A DNA stretch of 64,000 nt from an uncultured Desulfovibrio sp. (GTDB lineage: Bacteria > Desulfobacterota > Desulfovibrionia > Desulfovibrionales > Desulfovibrionaceae), in assembly GCF_902477725.1 (NCBI RefSeq), contig NZ_CABSIF010000004.1, forward strand, positions 186,001 through 250,000, given 5' to 3'. The position numbers and the translations under genes were made by a program. Shown here piece after piece: positions 8,751 through 16,583 of this stretch. Positions within the stretch are counted from its first letter, which is position 1; each line of letters starts with the position of its first letter. The notes beneath the pieces are model-generated. The model saw only the letters and a program-made list of their open reading frames with translations, was not told where the DNA came from and did no database searches.

Positions 8751-8860
8751 CCTTAAAGGGCGGCGCAACGGTACTGGCTGAGTTTTCTCCCTGACCGCAG
8801 GCAGACCAAGGACAATACAAACTGACATGGGGCATAGTTGCGTTCGCTTACTGGGCGCAT

Positions 8861-10141
8861 ATGACCATGATGGATACTATGGATACCTACGCAAAATATC
8901 TCGAAATCCTGCGCGAAGAGCTGATCCCGGCCCAGGGCTGCACCGAACCCATTGCCATTGCCTTTGCCGGAGCGCTGGCGACAAAGGTTCTCGGAACCTT
9001 TCCCGACCGCCTGACAGTGGCTTGCAGCGGGAACATGATCAAGAACGCCAAGAGCGTTGTTGTGCCCAATTCCGGCGGACAGAAGGGCATTGCTGTTGCT
9101 GCCGCGCTCGGCGCGGTGGGGGGCAACCCCGACTTGCAGTTGCAGGTGCTCACCCCGGTCACCCCGGCGGATGCGGAGCGCGCCCGTCAGCTTGTGGCGG
9201 CGGGATTCTGCACTGTGGAGCTGCTCAAGAGCATTGTTAACCTGCACATTCAGGTAACGGCGGCGGCGGGCGAAAGCAGCGCCGTGGTGGAAATTGCCGA
9301 AGAACACACCAACGTGGTGCGCATTGAAAAGAACGGCAAGATTCTTGAGGGCGGGGAATACAAGCCTGATGTGCAGAGTCATGAAGAAAGCCGCGCTTTC
9401 ATGAGTATCGCCGGAATTCTTGATTTTGCCGAGAACTGCAATATCGACGATGTGCGCGATATTCTGGACAAGCAGATTCTGTGCAACAGCAATATTGCCG
9501 TTGAAGGCCTGAGCCACCAGTATTCCATGGGTGTTGGCCGCTCCCTGCTTGATTCGCGCGGCAGCGATGTGCGCACCCGGGCCACGGCGGTGGCAGCCGC
9601 TGGCTCCGATGCCCGCATGGGCGGCAGCGATCTGCCGGTCATCATCAATTCCGGCAGCGGCAATCAGGGCATTACGGTTTCGCTGCCGGTCATTGAATAC
9701 GCCCGCGAACTTGGCCTGCCGGACGAAAAGCTTTACCGGGCGCTGCTCATCAGCAATCTTGTGGCCATACACAACAAGTCGGGCATTGGCAGGCTTTCGG
9801 CCTACTGCGGGGCGGTCAGCGCAGCCTGCGGCAGCGGGGCGGCCATTACCTGGATGCACGGCGGCAGCTATCAGCAGATCGCCGACACCATCATCAATAC
9901 GCTGGTCAATGTGTCGGGCATTGTGTGCGATGGTGCCAAAAGCTCCTGCGCGGCCAAAATATCCTCGGCAGTGGATGCCGCCATCACCGCGCACGATCTC
10001 TCCATGCAGGGCAAGGTTTTTCCTGCGGGCGAGGGCATTGTGAAGGGCGATGTGGAAGAAACCATCCGCAGTGTCTCCCGTCTGGCCCGCGAGGGCATGC
10101 GCGAAACGGATATTGAAGTGCTGCATATCATGATTGATTAG
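8861..10141 (+). CDS. cyuA: L-cysteine desulfidase family protein (CyuA/YhaM, UPF0597)
   Basis: A 426-residue cytoplasmic Fe-S lyase expected to convert L-cysteine to pyruvate, ammonia and sulfide without PLP. Diagnostic elements are GCTEPIAIAFAGA near residues 26-38 (Cys27), AYCGAVSAACGSGAA, and the C-terminal VCDGAKSSCAAKI. The cysteines in these elements ligate the [4Fe-4S] cluster. The serine dehydratase beta-like core is also present (LPVIINSGSGNQGI). Several ATGs cluster at 8861-8885; I keep the first. It closes the operon before a strong terminator. Related anaerobic L-serine dehydratases share the fold, so cysteine is likely but not certain. Confidence 0.85.
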   Translation: MTMMDTMDTYAKYLEILREELIPAQGCTEPIAIAFAGALATKVLGTFPDRLTVACSGNMIKNAKSVVVPNSGGQKGIAVAAALGAVGGNPDLQLQVLTPVTPADAERARQLVAAGFCTVELLKSIVNLHIQVTAAAGESSAVVEIAEEHTNVVRIEKNGKILEGGEYKPDVQSHEESRAFMSIAGILDFAENCNIDDVRDILDKQILCNSNIAVEGLSHQYSMGVGRSLLDSRGSDVRTRATAVAAAGSDARMGGSDLPVIINSGSGNQGITVSLPVIEYARELGLPDEKLYRALLISNLVAIHNKSGIGRLSAYCGAVSAACGSGAAITWMHGGSYQQIADTIINTLVNVSGIVCDGAKSSCAAKISSAVDAAITAHDLSMQGKVFPAGEGIVKGDVEETIRSVSRLAREGMRETDIEVLHIMID

Positions 10142-10645
10142 GCGGCGGGCCTGGGCTTGGTCCTGCGCCTGATCCTGCGCCATATCTACAGCCATGCTGT
10201 GTTTGCCTGCGCCATTGCCGCGCCTGCCGGGTTTGAGCCCGACAGGCGCGCTTGCTTTTGTGGTGGTGGGCCGCAGATCGCAGTTCTGCACAGGGAGCGT
10301 CTTTGTTGGAGCGCAAGGCCACTTGAAAAAGAATCCGCTAACGGATAGGCTCATATATTACACGAGCGCCCAGTGCATTGGCGAGTCTGGCGGGCCTGAG
10401 GGCCTCTCTGTTTGACCAAAGGCTTCCTCTGCACGCCGTGCGCGGCAACCCGCATATGTCTGCGGCCTGCCAGCACAGGGCACCCGTTTTATCCGCCTGA
10501 CGGAGCTGCCGTTTTGGCGGCGCAAACCCTTGGCCTGCATGGCCGGGTTTGTCATCAATCCAGCGCGCCCATTTGGCGCGCGCTTCGCCCCGCGTTATCT
10601 CAAACGCCGCAGGGCCGGAAGCGTCACCAAATTTTGAGGAGCATC
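10142..10645. other. Intergenic region between cyuA and ettA
   Basis: About 500 bases with no convincing gene. It holds the operon terminator (10219-10259) and a possible sigma-70 promoter for ettA: TTGAAA at 10323, then a 17-bp gap to TAGGCT at 10346. The reading frame of ettA is open back to 10412 but the upstream part does not resemble EttA. Confidence 0.5.
10219..10259 (+). terminator. Rho-independent terminator of the TAXI-TRAP/cyuA operon
   Basis: The arms CGCGCCTG (10219-10226) and CAGGCGCG (10243-10250) pair perfectly. An inner GGG/CCC pair extends the stem and a T-rich run follows (CTTGCTTTTG). Confidence 0.8.
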
Positions 10646-12328
10646 ATGAGTAACGAACCGGACAAGATTATTTATTCCATGATCCGCGTCACCAAGCGTC
10701 ATGGCCAGAAGGAAGTGCTGAAAGACATTTCTCTTTCGTACTTTTACGGGGCCAAAATCGGCGTGCTTGGTCTGAACGGCGCGGGTAAATCCAGCCTGCT
10801 GCGCATTCTGGCGGGCGTGGATCAGGCCTTTGACGGCAAGACCGTGCTGGCCCCGGGCTACACCATCGGCTATCTGGAACAGGAGCCGCTCAAGGGTGAA
10901 ACCCGCACCGTGCGCGAAGTGGTTGAAGACGGCGTGAGCGACCTCACCGCCATTGCCCGCGAATTTGAAGAAATCAACGCCAAGTTCGCCGAGCCAATGG
11001 AAGCGGACGAGATGGACGCCCTCATCGCCCGTCAGGCCGAAGTGCAGGAACTCATGGACGCCAAGAACGTCTGGGATCTGGATTCGCGCCTTGAAATGGC
11101 CATGGACGCCCTGCGCTGCCCCCCCGGCGACATGCCCGTTGCCCAGATTTCGGGTGGTGAGCGCCGCCGCGTGGCCCTGTGCCGCCTGCTGCTGGAATCG
11201 CCCGACATCCTGCTGCTTGACGAACCCACCAACCACCTTGACGCCGAATCGGTGGCATGGCTGGAACGCTTCCTTTCCACCTTCCCCGGTACTGTCATTG
11301 CCGTTACCCATGACCGCTACTTCCTCGACAATGTGGCGGGCTGGATTCTGGAACTGGACCGTGGCCGGGGCATTCCGTGGAAGGGCAACTATTCTTCCTG
11401 GCTGGAGCAAAAGCAGAAGCGCCTTGCCAACGAAGAAAGAACCGAAGCCGACCGCCAGAAGACCCTGCAACGCGAACTGGAATGGGTGCGTATGTCGGCC
11501 AAGGGCCGCCACGCCAAGGGCAAGGCACGTCTTAACGCCTACGAGGCCATGCTCTCGCACGAGAGTGAAAAGCGCGCGCCCGATCTGGAAATCTACATTC
11601 CGCCGGGGCAGCGCCTTGGCAAGGTTGTCTTTGAGCTTGAAGGCGTCAGCAAGGGCATGGGCGACAGGGAACTGATGGAAAACGTCAACGCCATCATCCC
11701 CCCCGGCGCCATTGTGGGCATTATCGGCCCCAACGGCGCGGGCAAGACCACCCTGTTCAAGATGCTTGTGGGGCAGGAAAAGCCCGACACCGGCACGCTC
11801 AAGGTGGGCGAAACAGTGCAGTTTGCCTATGTGGACCAGGGCCGCGAATCCCTCACCCCCGGCAAGACCGTGTATGAGGTCATCAGCGACGGCGCAGAAG
11901 TCATCAAGCTGGGCGGGCGTGAAGTCAACGCACGCGCCTACTGCACGCGCTTCAACTTCCACGGCGCTGACCAACAGAAGAAGGTGGACGTGCTTTCGGG
12001 CGGTGAACGCAACCGTGTACACCTGGCCTGCATGCTCAAGTCCGGCGCAAACGTGCTGCTGCTTGACGAACCCACCAACGATATTGACGTAAACACCATG
12101 CGCGCCCTTGAAGACGCACTGGACAACTTTGCCGGTTGCGTGCTGGTCATCAGCCATGACCGCTGGTTCCTCGACCGCGTGGCCACCCACATCATGGCCT
12201 TTGAAGGCGATTCCAGCGTGGTGTTTTATGAAGGCAACTATACGGACTACGAAGAAGACCGTAAAAAGCGGCTCGGCAAAGATGCCGACACGCCGCACCG
12301 CATCAAGTACCGCAAACTGACGCGTTAG
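10646..12328 (+). CDS. ettA: Energy-dependent translational throttle protein EttA (ABC-F)
   Basis: A cytoplasmic ABC-F ATPase with two nucleotide-binding domains and no membrane segment. It binds the ribosomal E site and gates translation according to ATP level. Domain 1 has Walker A GLNGAGKSS, signature SGGERRR and LLLDEPTNHLDAES. Domain 2 has GPNGAGKTT, LSGGERNR and LLLDEPTNDIDVN. Between them a charged linker with EWVRMSAKGRHAKGKARL corresponds to the P-site tRNA-interaction motif. From the ATG at 10646 (GAGGA five bases upstream) the product is 560 residues, close to E. coli EttA. It appears to be a single-gene unit. Confidence 0.95.
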   Translation: MSNEPDKIIYSMIRVTKRHGQKEVLKDISLSYFYGAKIGVLGLNGAGKSSLLRILAGVDQAFDGKTVLAPGYTIGYLEQEPLKGETRTVREVVEDGVSDLTAIAREFEEINAKFAEPMEADEMDALIARQAEVQELMDAKNVWDLDSRLEMAMDALRCPPGDMPVAQISGGERRRVALCRLLLESPDILLLDEPTNHLDAESVAWLERFLSTFPGTVIAVTHDRYFLDNVAGWILELDRGRGIPWKGNYSSWLEQKQKRLANEERTEADRQKTLQRELEWVRMSAKGRHAKGKARLNAYEAMLSHESEKRAPDLEIYIPPGQRLGKVVFELEGVSKGMGDRELMENVNAIIPPGAIVGIIGPNGAGKTTLFKMLVGQEKPDTGTLKVGETVQFAYVDQGRESLTPGKTVYEVISDGAEVIKLGGREVNARAYCTRFNFHGADQQKKVDVLSGGERNRVHLACMLKSGANVLLLDEPTNDIDVNTMRALEDALDNFAGCVLVISHDRWFLDRVATHIMAFEGDSSVVFYEGNYTDYEEDRKKRLGKDADTPHRIKYRKLTR

Positions 12329-12396
12329 CCGCCCGCCGCCGCGCTGCATCTTGCGGCGCGGCGGCTTTGTATGCGGCGGTTTTCGCCGGAGGGCCA

Positions 12397-14004
12397 ATGT
12401 CGTACACCGTCCTTTCTCCCCTGCGTTTTTTCCTTTCCAGTCTTGGCATTTGCCGCAAATCTGCCAGCTGGCGACATGCGCTGCCTGCTCTGGCGCTGTG
12501 TTTATTGAGCAGTTTGTTCCCTTTGAGCACGCAGGCCGCAGCCTTGCCCAACACTCCAGCAGCGCCGCAGGCCGCGCGCCTCACGCCTTCCGGCGGGTTG
12601 CTTGAGGTGGAGCAGCAGGCACCTGTGGTTTCCGCCGATGGCGCAAGTCAGGTGCGCGTGGTCCTGCCCGCCGGGGCCGAAAATTTTCAGATATCCATAC
12701 CGGGCCATACCATCGTACGCTGGGCATTTTTGCCCCAAACACTCGATCAGGGCGGCAATCTTGCCAAACTGCGCGAAGAGCGCCAGCACGCGTTGATGAC
12801 CCTTGCGGGCAAGCTTGAGGCCGTAAGGGCCCAGCTGGCATTGTGGGAAGGCGCGCCCGCCGAGGGCAGCTTTCAGGATATGACCCAGCGCGAAAAGCGC
12901 ATGGCCGAGGTAGTGCCAGCCCTCAGCTACGAAAAGGCCGAGCTGGAGCGCCGTCTGGCCCTGCTGAAGCAGGAGTTGCAGCAGTTGCCGCCAAGCCCCG
13001 AGCTTGGGCAGACAGTGCTGATCACCCTGCAAAAGCAGGTATCCGCAACAACGCTGCCTGTGCGTTACAGTTATACGCTGCGCAATTGCGGCTGGCGGCC
13101 CGCCTATGTTTTTGACGTGCAGCCCGACAAGGGCAAGGGCGATGCCGTGAGCGTGCGCTTTATGGCCGAGGTGTGGCAGTTTTCCGGCATGGACTGGACA
13201 GACACGCGCCTGACGCTTGTTTCCCGCGGGCAAGGCCCGCGTGAACCCATGCCTTTGCCGCACTGGGTGATTGATTCGCAGCCTCAGCCCGTGGCCCAGC
13301 CCCTTGCCAAGGCGGCCCCGCGCATGCTGATGGCAGCGGATGCCGCCATGCCCGAAGCTGCCCCCGCTCCTGTTGCGCCAGTGGAAGCCGATACCAGCGG
13401 TATGTACGCCGCCTGGACGCCCGGAGAAAAGGGCTTGCCCGAAGGCCGCTCGCGCCTGCTGGTGTTGGCGGATGAATGGAAGGCTCCTTTGCAGTGGCTG
13501 GCGCGTCCCTCCGTGGGCGACAGCCGCGTGTGGCTCATGGCGCGTCACACCCTGCCCGAGGGGCAAGCCTGGCCTGACGGGCAGGCCGAATTCAGCGTGG
13601 ACGGGCAGAGCGTGGGCATGGGGCAGTTCCGCCCCAAAGGCAACGAGGTTACGCTCTACTTTGGCGCGGATCCGCGCGTACAGGTCAATGCCGTTGCCGA
13701 TTTGCGCCAGCGCGGCGAAAAGGGCTTTATCGGCAAGAGCCGTACCTGGACATGGGGCTGGACGTATACCGTGCGCAACACCCGCGACAGGGCCGTGACG
13801 GTGCGCCTTGAGCGGCCCATGCCCATGCTGGTGGATCAGGGCGTTACCGTGACCTACCGCGACAAGCCGCAGGCCCAGCAGGATGCCAAGGAACATCTGC
13901 TGTTCTGGAATGTGGATGCGCCAGCGGGCGGCAAGGCCGAGGTCAAGCATGAGCTGACCATCACCTCGCCTGTGGAGATTGAGTTGAATCCCGATGCGCC
14001 CTAG
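12397..14004 (+). CDS. Exported DUF4139 (MuiA-like) protein
   Basis: A 535-residue exported protein. A signal peptide with a hydrophobic core (ALPALALCLLSSLFPLSTQAAA) precedes a DUF4140-like N-terminal domain. A helical, coiled-coil-prone segment follows at about residues 120-200 (EKAELERRLALLKQELQQL). The C-terminal two thirds form the DUF4139 beta domain (TLPVRYSYTLRNCGWRPAYVFDV, then YTVRNTRDRAVTVRLERPMPM). An Ala/Pro-rich low-complexity patch lies near residues 310-335. Start is fixed by GGAGGG just before ATG 12397. Homologues include mucoidy-inhibitor MuiA-like proteins of unknown biochemical function. It is a single gene ending at a strong bidirectional terminator. Confidence 0.78.
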   Translation: MSYTVLSPLRFFLSSLGICRKSASWRHALPALALCLLSSLFPLSTQAAALPNTPAAPQAARLTPSGGLLEVEQQAPVVSADGASQVRVVLPAGAENFQISIPGHTIVRWAFLPQTLDQGGNLAKLREERQHALMTLAGKLEAVRAQLALWEGAPAEGSFQDMTQREKRMAEVVPALSYEKAELERRLALLKQELQQLPPSPELGQTVLITLQKQVSATTLPVRYSYTLRNCGWRPAYVFDVQPDKGKGDAVSVRFMAEVWQFSGMDWTDTRLTLVSRGQGPREPMPLPHWVIDSQPQPVAQPLAKAAPRMLMAADAAMPEAAPAPVAPVEADTSGMYAAWTPGEKGLPEGRSRLLVLADEWKAPLQWLARPSVGDSRVWLMARHTLPEGQAWPDGQAEFSVDGQSVGMGQFRPKGNEVTLYFGADPRVQVNAVADLRQRGEKGFIGKSRTWTWGWTYTVRNTRDRAVTVRLERPMPMLVDQGVTVTYRDKPQAQQDAKEHLLFWNVDAPAGGKAEVKHELTITSPVEIELNPDAP

Positions 14005-14033
14005 GGTTATATCCATCAAAAATTACTAATGAT

Positions 14034-14066
14034 AAAGGCCCGCGTTGCTGTAACGCGGGCCTTTTA
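14034..14066. terminator. Bidirectional terminator between the DUF4139 and SnoaL-like genes
   Basis: AAAGGCCCGCGTT (14034-14046), a GCTGT loop, then AACGCGGGCCTTTT give a 13-bp stem flanked by A and T runs. It can serve the convergent genes on both strands. Confidence 0.9.
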
Positions 14067-14122
14067 CTCTGCAACAGGTTGTTGGTTGCTCTTGCTGCGC
14101 TCTCGGCTACAAGAACGGTTGT

Positions 14123-14590
14123 CTAGAACATGCTATTTTCGTTGGCAGATTGGGCTGGGACATCCTGAATGATATCCCAGTGCTCCACGATTTTACCGTT
14201 CTTGACGCGGAATATATCAAGAACCGCCTGTCCTCTATCCGAAGGGGAATTGGTGGAGTGGACCTGCAACCAGACCAGATCACCAGACGTAGCAGTGCGC
14301 ACTATGCGTGCTTTCGACTGCGCCGTTTCCTTAAAAAACTGGCTGAAGTAGTCCACAAAAGGCTTTTTGCCATCCGGCACTTCAGGGTTATGCTGTTTGT
14401 AGTTTTCGCTGACAACCTCGGCAGCGCGGGCTACTTCATGTTCGTTGAAAAACTGCTCGTAAAAGTTGACGACCAGCTTGAGGTTGGCTTCCTCTGTCGC
14501 GAGGTCGCGCCGGGTATCCTGCGCTACGGCCTGCCCGCCGGTAAGTGCGGTCAGGGCAAGCAGAAACGTCATAATGATGCTGCGAAACAT
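14123..14590 (-). CDS. Exported SnoaL/NTF2-like protein
   Basis: A 155-residue protein with a cleavable signal peptide (MFRSIIMTFLLALTALTGGQ, cleavage near AVAQ) and one SnoaL-like (NTF2 superfamily) domain. Typical strands are LVVNFYEQFFNEHEVARAAEV, ENYKQHNPEVPDGK and VLDIFRVKNGKIVEHWDIIQ. The family contains polyketide cyclases and many uncharacterised stress or detoxification proteins; no catalytic residue set can be assigned. It lies 24 bp downstream of the NmrA-like gene on the same strand. The pair is probably one transcript under the divergent HxlR regulator. Confidence 0.8.
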   Translation of the reverse strand: MFRSIIMTFLLALTALTGGQAVAQDTRRDLATEEANLKLVVNFYEQFFNEHEVARAAEVVSENYKQHNPEVPDGKKPFVDYFSQFFKETAQSKARIVRTATSGDLVWLQVHSTNSPSDRGQAVLDIFRVKNGKIVEHWDIIQDVPAQSANENSMF

Positions 14591-14614
14591 GTTGTCTCCC
14601 GTTCGGTCAGTGGG

Positions 14615-15223
14615 TTAGTAGCCTACAGTGAAGCGTTTGCGCACGTGTTGTGGATGTTCCAGTTCATCAACAAATGCTATGGCATAGTCTTCAAAGGAAA
14701 TACTTGAACCATTGGCATTGGTCAGCAACTGGTCTTCACCCAGACGAAAAATTCCGGTGCGCTCACCATGGATGAACATGGCCGACGGTGAAAGGAAGGT
14801 CCATTCCAGATCGGTTGTTTCGCGTAAGAGTTGCAGAAATTTTGCTCCACCTGAAGCTTCCTTCTTGTACGCCTCCGGAAAATCGGGCTGATCCATCAAC
14901 CGCTTGCCGGGCGCAACTTCGAGACTGCCAGCGCCACCAACTACCATATACCGTGCAACGCCCGCGCTGCGCACTGCATTGATAAGCAGTTGCGGGTCGC
15001 TCGCAGAAAAATAGACTGCGCTTGCAACAACGTCATGCCCACGCAACAGATTGGGCAGGTTTTCCGAATCGTATACATCTCCTTTAACGGGTGAAACGCC
15101 TGGAAGCTGGGCGATTTTTTCCGGATGGCGGGCAATGGCCGTGATCTGATGCCCACGACGGGAAAGCTCGGCAAGTATCTGTGAGCCTGCATTTCCTGAA
15201 GCGCCAATGAGTGCGATTTTCAT
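14615..15223 (-). CDS. NmrA/SDR-like NAD(P)-binding protein
   Basis: A 202-residue atypical short-chain dehydrogenase. The dinucleotide-binding glycine motif is at the very N-terminus (MKIALIGASGNAGSQILAEL). The second strand ends in ARHPEK, and VVGGAGSLEVAPG follows mid-protein. I chose the ATG at 15223 because AAGGA is well placed and the glycine motif then starts at residue 7. Such proteins (YwnB/BVR-B-like) are NAD(P)H-dependent reductases or quinone and redox sensors. The pairing with a divergent HxlR regulator is common for quinone or aldehyde stress systems. The substrate is unknown. Confidence 0.83.
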   Translation of the reverse strand: MKIALIGASGNAGSQILAELSRRGHQITAIARHPEKIAQLPGVSPVKGDVYDSENLPNLLRGHDVVASAVYFSASDPQLLINAVRSAGVARYMVVGGAGSLEVAPGKRLMDQPDFPEAYKKEASGGAKFLQLLRETTDLEWTFLSPSAMFIHGERTGIFRLGEDQLLTNANGSSISFEDYAIAFVDELEHPQHVRKRFTVGY

Positions 15224-15253
15224 GATATTGTCCTTATGGTTTCGATTTGATAC

Positions 15254-15281
15254 AAGGTATGCATTCGAGACTAAGGTATAC
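15254..15281. promoter_or_regulatory. Direct repeat AAGGTAT(G/A)C in the divergent promoter
   Basis: AAGGTATGC (15254-15262) and AAGGTATAC (15273-15281) are 19 bp apart in the 137-bp gap between the NmrA-like gene and the HxlR regulator. They are candidate regulator-binding half sites. Confidence 0.4.
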
Positions 15282-15360
15282 GTGAAAAGAGAAAGCGCGC
15301 AAGAAGTCACGGCAAAATTATCAGGTCATCAAAATGTGACCATTGTCAGCGGGGGGAATT

Positions 15361-15765
15361 ATGAAAGAGGTTGGATCGCACGCAACCGCAAACGAATTTG
15401 AACAACCTTGCCCAATCCGGGATGTTCTTGATCGCATAGGCGACCAGTGGAGTCTGCTGATTCTTGAGGCGCTGGAAGGTAGAACCTTGCGGTTCAGTGA
15501 ACTGCTCCGCGAGCTTGGTGACATCTCCAAACAGATGTTGTCAAAAACACTCAAGCACCTTGAGCAGGATGGGTACATTCAGCGAACCGTTTACCCGGAA
15601 GTGCCGCCAAGAGTCGAATACAATCTGGATGATCTCGGGAAGTCGTTTCTTGTGCCCATGAAGCAGTTAGTAGCCTGGGCAGCAGTAAACCACCGAGCTA
15701 TCTGCAATGCGCGAGTTATGCACACCGAAAAGAACAATCCAGGCTCTCCCTATGCTCCTCGCTGA
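15361..15765 (+). CDS. HxlR-family winged-helix transcriptional regulator
   Basis: A 134-residue MarR-like dimeric regulator of the HxlR family. The core reads CPIRDVLDRIGDQWSLLILEAL, then the recognition region FSELLRELGDISKQMLSKTLKHLEQDGYI and the wing RTVYPEVPPRVEYNLDDLGKS. A cysteine at residue 17, just before the first helix, matches the redox- or electrophile-sensing Cys of several HxlR proteins such as YodB. Start at 15361 follows GGGGGGA. It diverges from the NmrA-like/SnoaL-like pair and is likely their repressor. Confidence 0.9.
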   Translation: MKEVGSHATANEFEQPCPIRDVLDRIGDQWSLLILEALEGRTLRFSELLRELGDISKQMLSKTLKHLEQDGYIQRTVYPEVPPRVEYNLDDLGKSFLVPMKQLVAWAAVNHRAICNARVMHTEKNNPGSPYAPR

Positions 15766-15830
15766 AGATTGATCCTGCCGGAATTTTTGCCGTAAGCCTT
15801 GAGAACACAAATTTTTTCGCGAGTTGCTCC

Positions 15831-15867
15831 ATTAATCTCCGCATGGGCCGCCCATGCGGAGATTAAT
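15831..15867 (+). terminator. Perfect 17-bp hairpin between the HxlR and TetR genes
   Basis: ATTAATCTCCGCATGGG and CCCATGCGGAGATTAAT flank a CCG loop, followed by TTGTGCTT. The T tail is short, so it may be a weak terminator or a processing stem. Confidence 0.65.
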
Positions 15868-15874
15868 TTGTGCT

Positions 15875-15906
15875 TGACTGACTACCTTCCGGTAGGTAGT
15901 CAGTCA
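15875..15906. promoter_or_regulatory. TetR operator overlapping the promoter
   Basis: TGACTGACTACCT and AGGTAGTCAGTCA form perfect 13-bp arms around TCCGGT. The sequence begins in a TTGACT -35-like hexamer, 67 bp before the TetR gene. This is the expected form of an autorepressor operator that would control the TetR-efflux operon. Confidence 0.75.
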
Positions 15907-15972
15907 GGGCAAGTTTATGGTGAGATTTTTGCTCACTCAGAAAAAATGAGCAGATAAAACGGGGGGCAAGTG

Positions 15973-16575
15973 ATGAATGACAAGTCACCATCAATGAACA
16001 AAATCTGCAAGGTTGCGGTAGAGCATTTTGCAAGGCGTGGGTATGATGCTTCATCATTGAATGACATTGCCGAAGAAGTCGGCATACGCAAGGCCTCGCT
16101 TTATTCTCATGTTTCAGGTAAAAATGAACTTTTTATGATTGTATTTGCGGACGCCTTGAAATCTGAAACAGAATTTGTGAATCAGTCATTCAGAGAAGAA
16201 TCGTCACGTGATTTACCTGGATTCAGATATTGCTCTGAACTAGAGTCGCGTTATATCTCGTCAGCAGAATTACGCTTTTTGTTGAGGGCTGCCTATTTCC
16301 CACCGGTGTGCCTTGGGGCGGATATTGATGCCGGGTACGAGGAGTATCTGGGCAATATTTTTTCCGCCTTTGTGCAGAGGTTGTTGTGCGGCAAAACGCA
16401 AGATGAAGACCTGCTGAGAGCCGAGGCAAATACGTTCGGGCATGCCTATCTGGGTATTGTTGACAGCCTGCACGTCAAACTGATTTACACGGACGCTCAG
16501 GGCATAGATTCCCGATTGCAGGCGATGTTCCGTCTGCTTTCAGATTCTCTCCGTCTGGCCGGATTACGGGATTGA
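15973..16575 (+). CDS. TetR/AcrR-family transcriptional repressor
   Basis: A 200-residue repressor. The N-terminal helix-turn-helix is clear (KVAVEHFARRGYDASSLNDIAEEVGIRKASLYSHVSGKNELF). The C-terminal two thirds form the variable ligand-binding domain. The ATG at 15973 follows GGGGGG; a GTG immediately before it is less likely. It is transcribed together with the Bcr/CflA-type efflux gene, whose start lies close to its stop. A long palindrome at 15875-15906 is the probable operator. The ligand is unknown, presumably an exported toxic compound. Confidence 0.92.
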   Translation: MNDKSPSMNKICKVAVEHFARRGYDASSLNDIAEEVGIRKASLYSHVSGKNELFMIVFADALKSETEFVNQSFREESSRDLPGFRYCSELESRYISSAELRFLLRAAYFPPVCLGADIDAGYEEYLGNIFSAFVQRLLCGKTQDEDLLRAEANTFGHAYLGIVDSLHVKLIYTDAQGIDSRLQAMFRLLSDSLRLAGLRD

Positions 16576-16583
16576 AGAAAGAT

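Noticed and set aside
10412..10645. N-terminal extension of ettA by 78 codons
   Set aside because: The extension has no similarity to EttA and the internal ATG at 10646 has a good ribosome-binding site and gives the normal length.
12502..14019. A 505-codon minus-strand frame opposite the DUF4139 gene
   Set aside because: Antisense shadow; low-complexity Gly/His/Ala-rich product and no ribosome-binding site.
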